Part shown: positions 34,424-46,841 of the stretch, piece by piece | Layout of the letters: every line of letters starts with the position of its first letter | Numbering within the stretch: the stretch's first letter is position 1 | Source of the DNA: Hydractinia symbiolongicarpus | Lineage: Eukaryota > Cnidaria > Hydrozoa > Anthoathecata > Hydractiniidae | Assembly (NCBI RefSeq): GCF_029227915.1 | Contig: NC_079881.1 | Location: forward strand, 5,022,001 to 5,086,000 | Direction of reading: 5' to 3' | DNA length: 64,000 nt | Program-made: the position numbers and the translations under genes | Notes under the pieces: model-generated | The model's input: the letters and a program-made list of their open reading frames with translations, nothing else | The model's database searches: none | What the model was told of the DNA's origin: nothing

Positions 34424-37400
34424 TAGTCATTGATTTGTTTTTAATTTTTCTCGAAGGATTATATTTCTTTTAAATATCTTCCTTGTAAAACCTTAAAAAA
34501 ATTATAGAGTGATGTGAGCAACCAAGAAAAAGAAATATAATAAAATGTAGAAACTAAACTGAAATTCGAATGTCGTAATTTCTCTTCCAGACGATAAACG
34601 TCTTGTCTTGGAAAAAACAAAATATCCTGGAAATACTTGATAAACACGTGATGCCCTTATGGCCATTGAGGCTGGATTTGTGGTAAGTGTTTAAGGAAGC
34701 ATAGAGAGCAAGTAACAGGAATTTTTTATTTGTTAATATGTCCTAGGTTTATAGTTTTGCATCATAATGTTAAATTTATTACTTTTTATTGACATTTTTT
34801 TTATTCTCATTTATTTTCACGTTTCTAGCTCCATGTTTCTTTTTTTTTTGTATTTTAAATATTCAACCACTCCTTAATATACACCGAGACCTTAATACTT
34901 AAAAAAATAAATGGATGACCTGTTCCTATATACTCTAAATTTCAATCATATCCCTTATATATTAGAAAAAGTAGGGATAGTATTGGTATGATTAAATGAT
35001 GCATTTGTAAAGGTAACAAATTGTAATTAGAAATTTAAGACTTCAAAATTTGTTTTTATCTCCTTGTACATTATTTGAAGAATTTTAGAAAGTCCAGTTA
35101 TTAATCATTTTTTGATAATAAAAAAAATGCAAAGATGTAAAAATAATTTTATAAAAATATATTGTATGAATTAATATCCACATATTTTTTTCTACCAATG
35201 CAATAAGAACGAAAAAAAAATCTAATAACCAGACAATTCCAGTTAGCAACGTATTTCACGGGATATTTTGGGTCGATAATACTACCAAGGATCCTCAACA
35301 AACAACGATCCTCGCAGCTTTATTTCGGATCGTCTACCTATACTAAGCGCTCAGTCAGGTGTCACGGTTTTTGCTATGATGGGGTAACAACAGGTTGTAA
35401 ACTGTGTTTTTATTTCAGCTAAATTTATGTTAAAGTTATTTTTTGAAAAATACGTTCCATCCAAAACACTATAACGTTATGCGCGTTTCACTTGATTTAC
35501 GACATACTGCATACCTGCACTGTAGCGCTTCACCTTAATGTGTGACACAGTTTGCGGTTCTTATTAAGCGCTTGACCGGCACATACAGTTACTTGTTAAG
35601 ACTCGGTGTTTTTACACCTGGACCCTCGGCTAATGCTCAACTTTCTGTATGCTTCTCAAAGTTGGTACCGTGAGTAAAGGCGGGGAATTTCCCATGGTTT
35701 TTTTGAATTACCGTTGATTTTTCCACGAGTTACGACTAATTCACACAAAAGATTCTATCATTTACATTCTTAAAACTAAATTTAATGTGGTGAATAAAAT
35801 CAAATGTGAGAATTTAAGTGTATTAAGGCGTTCAATACATACAATTATTTATAACATTTTTACTTGCGGGGACCTACAGATAACATGATAAGATATACTG
35901 CATGACATAACATTTGCGAAGTCGAGGATAATAAGTCTATTTTATTTATAACCTAAACTGTATTCAAAATCAACTAATCTCAAGCTGTAACGAGAAAATG
36001 TTCCACATGGATTCCAGTAGTATTTGACGATACATCTTTCTCTGAACTAACCACAATCTTTTTGTTTTTGGTCGGTTCAGTGAGTTTTTGAGGCCCACTA
36101 TATTTTAAAAACCCACCATTATAGATTAACAAGCAAATCATAAGTGCGCATTCTTCCAGCCTATAAAATAAGGCTAATGCAGATATTGCGGAAAGTTTAT
36201 TAGTCGGTCTACATCCCTGCTAAAGTATAACTTTTAGTTTAGCTGGCCCCTCGTACATACTTTGTAAATCGCTATTTCGTAAATGCTTAGCACAAAGTGA
36301 AATTTTGGCTTCCATTTTGAATAAAATACAGGTATTATTTCTAGAAATTCTGAAACCCAGCAAAATAATTGGCCACAACGAAACCTGCTGGTGTTCTTAT
36401 CAATTTGTTATGGATTAATTTTTGGGCAATTTTTAGGATTAGCATGATGTATAATTTCGTGTTAGGTTGACGCTCAATGCTTTAAAATTTTGACAAGTAA
36501 GGTGAAGAATATTCCTTTTTTTAAAAAATATTTAAATTTTTGACAAATAATAGTATTTCACCAAAGTGTTTTGGTGAAAAAATTATTCATAGTCCTATAG
36601 ACATGCAAAAAAAAATTTTTTTTTAGACAATGGACTCGCTATCATTTACTTAGGTCAATGTTTAAAATTGAACCCAACTTGTCATCCAGTAAATTTGCGA
36701 TACAGCAAAAATAGTAGATTGGCACAAATAGCTTGTAAAACGACAGAAGTTAATTTCAAAATTTATCATTTTATATATAATACCATTTCAACATCACTGT
36801 TTAAGAACAACGCAGGCATTATTTTAATGGATTTAAATGTATACACCATTTGCGTACGTTCGCACAAACAGAAAATATAAACAACAGATCACCAGATCTG
36901 TTGTTTATATTTTCTATGTGCAATATAGCTATGTGCAATATAAAACAGTTAAAATAATCTATAAATAAGGAAGATACGCAATATGGTCCTGCTATTAGAA
37001 AATGCATGAGCAAGCACAAAAAAATAAATCAAAACTTGTTTATAGTCATGTGCAATATAAAAGTATAGCTATATATATACATGTATGGTCCTATTACTTC
37101 TAAATTTGGCTAAAAAAGTGTGGTGTTATTTCAACTTCACATCATATTTCCAAATATATCAAGAGATAATCAATACACGTCGCAACCTTGTTCATCGTTT
37201 TTCACATAAGAACTTTCAAAGTAAAAGTTACTATTAACAGCGCGTTTCAGTTTCTCCTTGAAATAGTTTAACAATAAATTCCATGATGGTATCAATTACA
37301 CTTTGTAAGCTTTATTGATTAACACAAGGTCCTGTACACATTCTTGGTAGAGGAAATGTAATACACTTTCTTTAACATGCATCAGATTTAATTGTGGAAA

Positions 37401-37625
37401 ATAAAGTTCCCGGCTAGCATCAATGCAACGCATCACCTTCTTCTCCTAAACCAAAAAAACACAAACTTGACCAGAAGCTATAAAGCAGATAGCTAGCTAA
37501 TAAATTCTTAGGAAAAAATATTGGTCTGCGAAATGGGTCTACAAAATAAATTGAAAATGTTTGCTCTGTAAACATCAGCAACAAGAATGTCGATGGAGAA
37601 ACTAGGACTTTCTTCTAACGTTACA

Positions 37626-37665
<40 letters not shown>

Positions 37666-40600
37666 TTTGATATGCAGTAAGGGGAAACTACTAACTAAGC
37701 AGATTATTCTAATTGAGTGTTTCTCTAATTTAAGAGTAAGACGAAGAAATATTTAGGCTATATATAACAATTTTTTAAGATTCCAGCTCATTCCATTTTA
37801 ATCAAATACGCAAGCATTAAATCTATCATCTTACTTTAGTAAATACAAGGCTACACTGTAGTACCTATATACACAATGTAGAAAAGGCATGGGAGAGGTT
37901 AGCTCTTTTTTAATTATTTAAGCGATTTTTTGTAAGTGATTCGAGACCCGTACGCTTTAAAAAAGGTGGAAAACGAACGATGTAATTTGCCAAATTAGGA
38001 TTCAATTATTTTATATTTGTTAGCGTAATTAGGCATTGATTATCCACATTAGGCTGGATTATTTTGCTAATTAGGAACAGTACGTTTAATTAGCAGTGTT
38101 TGCTTAGTTAGTTTCCTCCTCTCTAACTGATATCAGTTTGTCCATACAGACGCTCCGCTGTGTCCGGTGTCAAGCACTTACTGTTTTATTTTGCTTACTC
38201 ATACTTTTTAGCCAGCTATAGCTTGTTAACTCAGGAAGTCAACAACATCTAGCATAAGCAGGCTAGTGGAGATAGTTCAGAAAAGCTAGCTAGGTAGGCT
38301 AGCTAGTTACTAGTAAAAAACACAAAAACATTTCACTTGCTCAACAAAATATATGTCAACATTATTTATTTGCTACCTAGCTCTACGGAAAAAGAATAAA
38401 TAAGAATAAGTAACAATGTGTTTCAGGATGTGTGAATGTATATTTTACGTTAATGAAAATACATCTACGACGATATCTATAATAAGAGTTAGTAAAGGTT
38501 TCAAAAGGCTATTGGTGTAACTTAAAATAAGTATGAATAATTAAAATAGTACTGGTGCGTAGTGCATATATAATTACAATTTTTAATAAAATCTATGAAA
38601 GTATATACATATTTACAAATGTTTTTTAAAAAAGGACGTAAAGAATAATAAATTGAAAAGTTCTATGCGGGGTCGAACTATTACAAATACAATTACATTA
38701 TACTGACAGTTATAAATTAATTTATCCCGCTCCCTTCTTAGTAATCAAAGCGCAGACACTACATCACAAATACAAACAGTTGAATTAATTTGGATATATA
38801 CGGCGCTTCGGATAATTTGTACTTAGTTCTCCCCCACGGTGTTGAAACAGTTTCGACGATCCTGCCACCCTCCCCTCTAAGTTGAGGAAATTACTCAGAA
38901 AGTGATATTAAGACTGGCTGATTGACATAGAATCTTGTACCTATCCATACGGTTTCTTCTGGAAAAATAGACGAAGTCAACCTCCTTTGGCTCGGGATAA
39001 CCAGAAGCTTTTTGCACCACAAGCGACTACAAAGCTAAAACTGAACTAAAAAAATTTGAGTATATTAGGAATTGTAAATGCGTACGAATTCCGAAGATGA
39101 CTCCACTCGACAGAACACTGAAGATCACTCCACTCACTAATTTTCTTATTTTGAATAGCTTCCTAAGTCTTGGAGAGATTACGTAGACTCTAATTTTCGG
39201 TTGAAAAAAGAGAATAAGAAAATAATTATAGTGTTTGTACACAGTTGATTAATTTTTATATAGCATTGAACATGCACAACACAGCAGCAATGTTTAAAGG
39301 AGGTACCATGCGACAAAATTCATTTTTCAGTTGTTTTAATTTTTTTTTAGTTCACAATAAAGGAAAGGTTTCTTGTCAAACACACATCTTTTTAAACTCA
39401 AGACACGCATTCTTTTGGAAAGTCATTACCAAAGCACCAGTCAAGCGTAAAAAACGGAGATTTCTAGAAGCATTTTGCACTAAAAAATTCACACTCTCAA
39501 ACATGGACATAAGATTTTTAAGATTGTTTGGAAATGTCATCACTTAACTCTTGAAGGAATTAGCATTCACTAGTGTGCATATGCAGGGGCTTTTTTGCTA
39601 ATTAATAATTTTCTGCCAAAAATTATCACTGCATGAAAATTAATGTTCTCGATGTTTTAGGACTCTAAATAATATGGTTTGCTTCCAGGGTCTTCGCCCC
39701 TGGACCCAAACAGGGGTCTCACAGCGCCCCTTGGTGATTTTCACTTCAATCTTAAAATCTACCACGATGCCCAAGCCCATTTTCTCATCTCAACCGTTCT
39801 GCACCTTTAAATTTAGCCTTCCATGAATGTCATCTATATTATGAGGGTATACGGTTTTAATATTCTTTCCAGTAACTGTTGCAAGAGCAAGCATATACTT
39901 TAAAGAGCAGAATCTTTATTAAAGAGCAGTGTTTTTAAAAATATAAATATTATAAATGGCTTCCTTGAAGACACAATTTTTATAGCTATTAAAATATTGA
40001 TGCAAAAAGTCTTTTTATTACGAGGATAGTTTTTCATATTCTTTTTGTCAACATATGTATGTGAAGCATAGAGGTCTGAATGTAAACGCAGCTCAATCGA
40101 AACGGCAGCTAAACTACGTGGTATACCCTCTCATCCAGGTCAACTTTGAATCGATAATTCTCAAAAAAACTGTTCTTAGCTATATTTGAAATACATAAAA
40201 TAACAAATAAAAAGCGCACTTAAAATTGATTCAGACAAAGGTAAAAAAAATTCAGTACCATGCAAAAATAGAAGCTCGTAACATGTGTGATATATTTGTG
40301 ATTATGTGATGATTACAAGTTATTGAAGTGACGTATGGACATTTACCAGGAAAAGGGTAAGAGCATAAGCAAAGGAAATGCGTTTTAAAATATCAAACCA
40401 ATCTACTTTCGTCCTAATAAAATCGCTCGCATAAAAATATAAAGCCAACTGTGAATAATTAACTCAAAATACCACAAATAAATGCACAAACAACAGACTT
40501 ACCTATTCTGTACAATACTTGTTGATATTTTTTGATACACAAACAGTGAAGTGTCTGATTATGCTGAAGGATATGCGTGGTGTATCTTTGGGCATTTAAA

Positions 40601-41002
40601 ACGAAGTGAATTTTTCTTAGTATTCGATACATAGGTTACAGTGAAAATGAAACACACTAAGAAAGATTATGCAACATCGCACGCATGTATTACTTTGGTT
40701 TCAACAACACCACTGCAATCGCAACATTCTATTTTGAACTGCACAGGGACAAATGTATAACTAATTCATACCATTAATGAATATCTTCTTGAAACAAACT
40801 GAGAGGGTATTAACAAGTTACTAAAGATTCAATTTACCAACCACACAACCACACACAGAAAGCATAGAAGATACGATATCAAAACTACACACGAAAAAGT
40901 AGACGTTGTAATACATCAGCAAATTCAATATGAAGTATGAGAATGGCAATAACTGTCTTAAAGTGAAATTTGACAATACAGCAAAATATTAAATAAAGAG
41001 TA
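34424..41002. other. Long intergenic stretch with simple repeats and a hairpin; no gene seen
   Basis: No coding region is supported. Notable items: a minus-strand head of the hairpin-headed repeat at 35705-35745; a 21-bp perfect hairpin (36870-36915) followed by TATGTGCAATATA repeats (36915-37065); a CA microsatellite (about 37622-37661); GCTAGCTAG-rich sequence (38270-38310); and a GC-rich CCAGGGTCTTCGCCCCTGG stretch at about 39687-39706 that stands out in AT-rich DNA. Small open frames such as 39245-39547 lack any recognisable feature. Confidence 0.45.
36870..36915. repeat. Perfect 21-bp inverted repeat with 4-base loop
   Basis: AGAAAATATAAACAACAGATC is followed by the loop ACCA and then the exact complement. 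It is followed by direct repeats of CTATGTGCAATATA (from 36913 and 36929, with a related CATGTGCAATATA at 37047). This could be a MITE remnant or a cruciform-prone site. No U-rich terminator context for an RNA gene is obvious. Confidence 0.85.
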
Positions 41003-41006
41003 TTAA

Positions 41007-42292
41007 AGGGGAACTACACGCAAAAATTATTTTTTGATATGTTGTTACTACTACCACAAGAAAACGAATTCAACTAGTTTTACTGTTGCATATGACTTCC
41101 AAGTGACAAGAATACGAACCTTATTACCCCAAAATACGGCTAGAAATTCTGACCCCAAATTCTGTAAAAAAAGGCTGGGACGAACGTGATGTGTGACGTT
41201 GCAAAGTGTGGATAGCGCAATTCTATACAGGCTAGTTTATTAAAGCAACAAATTTTTAAACCGTTTTAGGTTTGATAAAATATATATTTTTTAAAGCTAC
41301 TAGCAATTCCTCCTTATTTTATGCTAAATATGTCAAGTTGCTCAGCTTTATGTTGTACAAGTCGCTCTCCGTTTAACAAAGAGCTTAGTTTTCATAAGAT
41401 ACCTTCAGAAAAATCGAACAACAAACTTCGTAAAATATGGTTGCGATCGATTGAAAAGAGAAGGGTCTTTACCAAACGGTTCTGTTTTTTACATCTGCTT
41501 TAAACACTTCACTGACGATTGTTTCCATGATGGTAAGACAAAGTTCATCTGGATTTCTTGAATGCAAAAAATAAAGTTTCCTTTGTATTTGCATATATTA
41601 ACTGGTCATCAAATCCATGCCATTGTATAATTATAATATAAACTCATAAGCAAAGTTTTGTTGTGTTTGTTTTGCGCAAATAAAAATGTAATTTCTGACA
41701 GGGGGTAAACTCACTCTAGCAAAGAAATATACTTCGGAGACTATAAAAACTGTTCCTTTTACCCCTGAATAGTTTCTCATTTAATACGCAAACTTTTCAA
41801 GGCGAGGTCCATCACACAAAAGAATTTAATAAAAAAGGATAGGCTACTGTTCTCTTTCGTCGATACAATTTCATTTTTTTAACCTCTTTCAAAATTATAA
41901 TTTGTTATCAAAGGGAGAGGGACAATGCATCAAAAGGGTTAAAAAACGTTTTTATTGAAAACTGTTTGTTCAGTTGGTTGTCGTTGATTTTGACAAATAA
42001 GAAAGATTTATTTTTGGTATATACTTAGTTATTTTGGTTCATGTTCATTAAAAAATAAGTTACAACAAATCCTTATGTCTCCTCTTCTTTTCAAGGTATT
42101 CTTGGAGGCCTCTCGCTGCGGTTTGCTACGACTCGCACTTTTTGCAACGTCATTTTTGTTAATATTTCCAGTCTTCTTGTTTTTACACAGCTCGTTGAAA
42201 AAGACATAATTAAGCTGCCCTTTTATATTTGTTGAAATATATTACTCATTTTGACAATATATGAAAAAATAATTTTTGCGTGTAGTTACTGT
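41007..42292 (+). mobile_element. TTAA-flanked element with THAP-domain exon (Kolobok-like), degenerate
   Basis: The ends pair as inverted repeats: AGGGGAACTACACGCAAAAA at 41007 and, on the other strand from 42292, ACAGTAACTACACGCAAAAA. Both continue ATTATTTTTT.ATAT.TTG, for over 30 bp in all. TTAA flanks both sides (41003-41006 and 42293-42296). The interior carries a THAP zinc-finger exon but no DDE domain. TTAA duplications together with a THAP domain are features of the Kolobok superfamily, hence the call. It is internally deleted. Confidence 0.75.
41330..41533 (+). pseudogene. THAP zinc-finger exon, frameshifted
   Basis: ATG 41330 opens MSSCSALCCTSRSPFNKELS, then FHKIPSEKSNNKLRKIWLRS, matching the start of a THAP domain (C-x2-4-C, conserved FH..P and W). 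After about 41463 the match moves by one frame to LPNGSVFYICFKHFTDDCFH, the C-x2-H end of the finger, and stops at a GTAAGA donor at 41534. The frameshift kills the copy. THAP domains bind DNA and here would recognise the element ends. Confidence 0.78.
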
Positions 42293-42314
42293 TTAACTAT
42301 ATTCGAAAGAAAAC

Positions 42315-42390
42315 AAAATGGTAGTGATAAATTTTTGCTTAAGTCAGCACTTTTTCTGTGACGTCATCAGAAGTTTGAAATTTTATTCGA
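42315..42390 (-). repeat. Scrap of the TTAA MITE
   Basis: The + strand reads AATGGTAGTGATAAATTTTTGCTTAAGTCAGCAC...CTGTGACGTCATC, which is the reverse complement of the 3' part of the MITE at 19561-20255 (about 20040-20125). It begins within about 25 bp of the THAP element's right end. Confidence 0.6.
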
Positions 42391-42907
42391 GGGATAGCTC
42401 GAGGGATATAATTACTCTGTTGTTGAACACCGTTATTGTCTGTTCATTTTTGTCAACTGCAAGATCCATGATGATAAAGAAAACATTTTCGTTGCCAAAG
42501 CACGGTCAGTAACCGCGTGTTTTTATGCGAATCCTTACCAAATACGGTGATATACGTTTTAGGGACTTGATCTTAGCATTAGCCTGCTTGCATACTTGAA
42601 GAACACTTTTCCAAAAAAAAAAGATGATTTTCTGGAGCTCTATACAACAAATGTACGAATTGAGGTTTGGGTCTTTCTAAGAATTCTATGGAAATTGCAT
42701 TTCTCGGGATTTAACTTAAGCTCTTTATTGAAAAGCAATACACCCACGGTTGAAAAGGAACAAAATTTTAACTCCCAAAATTGTTTTCCAGATGCATAAA
42801 AAGTATTGTCATTTATGAAGTTTACGCCTTCTTAATACTTTTTAGCCTTATATGTTCTTATTGTGTTTTTTTCTTATTTTTTCTATCATATATAAAGATC
42901 TTTTGTC

Positions 42908-43040
42908 TACAACGTGGCTTAGCGGAGAAGTCCCTGTGGTGCATCAAATGCCACGATCCCGGATTCCAGTCCCTGGGCTGCCGAGGCAAAAGGATTTGCA
43001 AGAATCCGTTAACTTAATTTGGGTATCCTGTATAGATATA
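42908..43040 (+). mobile_element. tRNA-like SINE head, family C
   Basis: Box A TGGCTTAGCGG (42915-42925) and a box-B-like GATTCCAGTCC (42962-42972, 9 of 11 consensus positions) are spaced as in a pol III promoter. The region is GC-richer than its surroundings. No tail is recognised and there is no second copy in the window, so this could also be a decayed tRNA pseudogene. Confidence 0.4.
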
Positions 43041-43852
43041 TGCGCTCAGTAACCCTCTATATTTTTACCTAAAAATAAAAGTAACAAGAAGAATTTTGGC
43101 TTGTTTAAGGTTACTCAAAGCGACGCGGGAAACTTCATTTTTTTAAAAGCAAAACTATCAAAAAATGTTACTTAGAAAGTGCGACCCTATATGTAAGATG
43201 TGCTGCCCCTTGTCTATGTCGATGGCCCTGTCTAATTTATTTATTACAAAAACATACACGCTTACTAGTAAAAACAAAGAAAATCCGTTTGCAAATAAAT
43301 GTGTTTTGTTATTTTTATTTTAGTTCTTACTCTGTGACTAAGTACACTTGAGGTTCTGTTGATTTTTAAAATAAAAATCTCAAAGAAAAGTAAACATAAA
43401 AATACCTTACGTCATAAATTTCTAGGAAATTTAAGTGTTAAATAAATAAATCAAATCAGAATAGACGTAATGTTTTGTAAGAAACCATTCAGTTGTTTAA
43501 TTTTTGACAATCAATTAATTAATTTGTGACAATATCAATAAGAAGCGTATTAACTTGAAGGTCGCCATATTTATCTAGACTAGTCGTCAGTCCATGGAAA
43601 AATACATAGGGAATTGCCTGTCGCACATATTTCTCCGAGTGTTATTTCGTGCGTCCTTGTCGCCCGTTTACACGAAGTAACTAAATTTGCTTGGACGGGG
43701 GGTTCTTACTATGATTATGGGTGTAAAAAAAACGGTTTTAAACTGACTTAGGCATAGCGAGTATTGCATTATAGACTACAAGCTTTTTTTATCCGAATAT
43801 TAAAATTTAAACCAAGTTATTCTTTTTTTCTATTGTGTAAACCATGGACTTA

Positions 43853-44250
43853 GGGAGCGTTTACATATTACGTAATCAAGTAGGGGGGAGGGGGTGTTAA
43901 TTGAAATTGCTTACGCTTGATTATGGGGGAGGGGTCAAGTAGTTTGATGACATAAGAAAATCAAAACAAATTAACAGCATATTTTATCATGACTGTGAAA
44001 AATATCAACTATCTAAAGCGTTTGTATTCGCCATATTCTATATCTTGCATGCAAAATATAAAAGTAAAATATAAAACTGTAAATATTCGTAATTTTTTGC
44101 GAATTTTTTTGCTTTTTTGGGGGAAGGGGGGTTACGTAGATGATGACGTAATTCTGGGAGGGTGTCAACCAAATGATTACGACTGATTACATGGGAAGGG
44201 GGGAGTAGAAAATAGGCGAAAAATTGATTACGTAATATGTGAACGCTCCC
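43853..44250. mobile_element. 398-bp MITE flanked by TTA (Harbinger-type)
   Basis: The terminal inverted repeat starts GGGAGCGTTTACATATTACG at 43853; from 44250 on the other strand it reads GGGAGCGTTCACATATTACG. Both continue TAATCA. TTA lies on both sides (43850-43852, 44251-44253). G-rich segments (GGGGGAGGGGG) occur just inside both ends. The 3-bp TTA target is the Harbinger pattern, but the ends differ from the element at 298-3252, so that element would not be its direct parent. Confidence 0.8.
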
Positions 44251-44497
44251 TTATTGATTTTAATCCTTAAACCCAGACCTGATATTCTCATACACGATAT
44301 TATTTTGGTCGTTAGCCAGCATATTTGAATGCAACGTAGGCTGGAATTTTGTCCACACGTTTTTCGCGTAGAATTCCTAGCTCCAGAGCAAATAAGGGTC
44401 ATGATAAAAAATATGGTCGGAGAATTCAGTAAATATAACAGATGTGGGGTAGCGTGAAAAAAGGATAAGCGAAGGAGTATGACTATTAGTTTTTAAC

Positions 44498-44610
44498 CGC
44501 GCACCTCCAACCTCGATCCTGGGACCAATAGTGTTTTTTAATACGAGGACGCGTTTCATCCTCTCATATCAAGAACTGCTACAGGTCCTGGGATCGAGGT
44601 TGCGCACCCA
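44498..44610. repeat. Short fold-back repeat
   Basis: GCGCACCTCCAACCTCGATC CTGGGACC at about 44498 faces GGTCCTGGGATCGAGGTTGC GCAC at about 44585-44608, giving a ~24-bp imperfect inverted repeat around a 60-bp centre. It is GC-rich relative to its flanks. Confidence 0.6.
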
Positions 44611-44991
44611 CGTTCTTTCCGTGCTCTTTTTTTTGTTGAATGAGATTTTTACGACAAATAAGAAATGTGATTTGAGAAGCAGTTTCTTGCACGTATTAGC
44701 TTCTGTTTTTAATATAAATAATTAAGTACTAAGAAATATATGGAGCGCTCTTTGACTATTGTGGAAAAAGCGTGAAGGTTGTGAAAATAAAAATAAGTTT
44801 TGAGCAGAAGAAAAGTTCAAGATTAGGTAATATGAATTTTTGCTTCGTTTTTTTGCATATAAATATTTTTATTGATAAAGTTTTATGTGAGGCATACATA
44901 AGCAATTATTTTGTTTTTCAAACTCTTCGCGCAAAAAGGCTTAATTTTTTTTTAAAAAAAAATTCTTCAAGGATTAATTTTTTAACATAAA

Positions 44992-45930
44992 CCCTATTCG
45001 GTCCGAGGGGGGGGGGGGGGGGGGGACGGAATAAGACGGGTTTTTTTAATAACTCTTTAATGCTATGTTGCATGGCTACAATACTTTTTAAGTTTCAATA
45101 TTTATCTAAAATCTTGTTATAATAAATCTTGTTATGATTATGTTTATAACTTGAAACTTACAACACAACTTTGTTTCATCAAGAAGAATCATTTTGCATG
45201 TTTTAGTCACGTGGTTAATCCGATTTCCCGATTTTTTTGGATTTATCCAAAAATCGAAAAAAAACGGATTTTCGGCAATTGTTCATACGATCTGTGTAAA
45301 AACCAGAAAATATGTTGCATAACATTTATTTAGCTTTCAGAAACTTCAACCAGAATGTAAAAATTCGCTCTAGAACTAAAGTAATTGAATTTTAAGCAGA
45401 TAGTGGCATTTTGAACAAATTTCAAGATTTTGATGATGTCACAGAAAATGTGCTCACGTAAGCAAAAATTTATTGGCGCCGTAGATTAGTGGTTATAGCT
45501 CTCGTACTCTGTGCGGGAGACCGGGGTTCGATTCCTCTTGACGGCGATTCAACATGAGCGAGTGAATGTTACCATAGCCCCGGGTTAACCCAAGCCATGT
45601 GAGGGAAATTGGGAAGATGGCACACTGTGTGGGCCGTTGGATGTTGCCGGGAGTTGTCTAGTAGAGCGCGGGCTCTAATTGGGTCTGCGTAGCTCAAAAT
45701 GAGCATTAAATACTCTAGGAGTCTCCATCTACGCCATGGCCCCTCCTGGAAATAATAGACAGGGTATATCCCTCGATATTTGTGAGGCTAGCCATGTAAA
45801 ATATGCACATCTATCTATCTATCTATCTATCTATTGCTGCCATTTTGTTCTTTTTGTGACGTACTATAAGTGTGCCAAGTTTGATTCAATTTGGACAAGC
45901 CTATGAAAAGTTTTTGAGGGGGGCCGGATA
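44992..45930. mobile_element. Second copy of the TTAA MITE, carrying a SINE and missing its right end
   Basis: It starts CCCTATTCGGTCCG after ATAA, then has a ~20-bp poly-G expansion (about 45007-45025). It follows the 19561 copy (AATAACTCTTTAATGCTATG; GAATGTAAAAATTCGCTCTA GAACTAAAGTAATTG) up to AAAATTTATTG. There a family A SINE interrupts it, and the MITE sequence resumes at about 45837 (GCCATTTTGTTC...GTGACGTACTATAAG). The terminal inverted repeat on the right is deleted after 45930. Confidence 0.82.
45476..45831 (+). mobile_element. tRNA-derived SINE, family A, best-preserved copy
   Basis: The head has box A TAGATTAGTGG (45482-45492) and a perfect box B GGTTCGATTCC (45525-45535), so it is promoted by RNA polymerase III. 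The ~270-bp body includes CCCCGGGTTAACCCAAGCCATG-type sequence, and the tail is an ATCT repeat (about 45809-45831). A TATTG duplication flanks it (45471-45475 and 45832-45836). It sits inside the TTAA MITE, so it jumped later than the MITE. Confidence 0.9.
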
Positions 45931-46049
45931 ACATTTTCAAAGGACAATGATATATATTTAAAATTATTATTTTCAGACTCAGTCTGTTGTGATTATGAAA
46001 CTGTCACACTTCCTCTGCAACTAGAGTGCAATAAAAATTTCTGTCTAAC

Positions 46050-46385
46050 TTTGTATAGGCCCTATATGTTTACTTACAAATTGTGATTCCACGCCCACAT
46101 GCAGATCCCAAGTTATGAGCTTGTCTGCAAAAAATTAAAAGGCCAGGGACAAGTGCCATTTTGGCTAAGAAAATTATGTTATATAATCAATTCACCTTGA
46201 TAATATCTATGCATTAATAAAGTTGTACATCCCTTAACAGGTGTAAAATTACATATGGCAGAAAATGTCTGAATTTGAAATTCTTTTAATGTGAATATCT
46301 TGAGAACGAGAACAGCTTTTTAAAACATTCAAAAAGACTTCTTAACCAACTTTTTAAGCTCTGTAAGTCCAATGCCTTTTTTACC
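46050..46385 (+). repeat. Dispersed repeat, copy 1
   Basis: TTTGTATAGGCCCTATATGT TTACT... through GATCCCAAGTTATGAG, ATATCTATGCATT, CCCTTAACAGG, TGAATATCTTGAGAACGA and AACTTTTTAAGCTCT matches, in the same order and orientation, the stretch at 51400-51790. It is a diverged interspersed repeat of unknown class. Confidence 0.7.
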
Positions 46386-46628
46386 TTCTATTTAACACTT
46401 ACTGTTCGTAAGTAATATGAATTTATACAGCATATAGCTGGTCATAAATCTCCATTTATTTATAATAGAAAAAGCCTTTTTAAACTCTATTTTTGGGATA
46501 ATTATCGAGTAGGATGGAAAATATAAAATAACTTGTTTTTGTACATATTTTTGCTGTGAATATGCTTAGCTATTTTTTTTTACAAATGGTTATCCTCAAT
46601 GTTCCTATAAAGTAGAAAGAAATCTCCC

Positions 46629-46663
46629 TGCGCATGCGAGAATGCGTTTTCCAAACACGTGAC
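46629..46663 (+). promoter_or_regulatory. Putative promoter motifs: NRF1-like palindrome and E-box
   Basis: TGCGCATGCG (46629-46638) is the animal NRF1 core site and ACACGTGAC (46655-46663) is a USF/MITF-type E-box. Both lie in a locally GC-richer patch and are about 180-215 bp before ATG 46842. Together they look like a housekeeping-type proximal promoter, but no transcription start is visible. Confidence 0.35.
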
Positions 46664-46841
46664 TAAGAAATTTTCTTGTCTTTTCCGTTCCGTTCCGAGT
46701 GACTTTTTTCGATGGTTTTCGATGGAAAAATGAAATCTTTAAAAAAGTAACCAATCAAATTCACTTAAAATTTCATGACAACTTCACGTCAATCATGATA
46801 GTGGTTCAAATCAAAATTATCACTTTAGAAATAACAGTTGC

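Noticed and set aside
37622-37661. Possible Z-DNA or regulatory CA tract
   Set aside because: An ordinary short CA microsatellite, with nothing linking it to a gene.
45476-45540. Free-standing tRNA gene
   Set aside because: Boxes A and B are good, but the 3' half does not close an acceptor stem, and the head is fused to a repeated SINE body with an ATCT tail.
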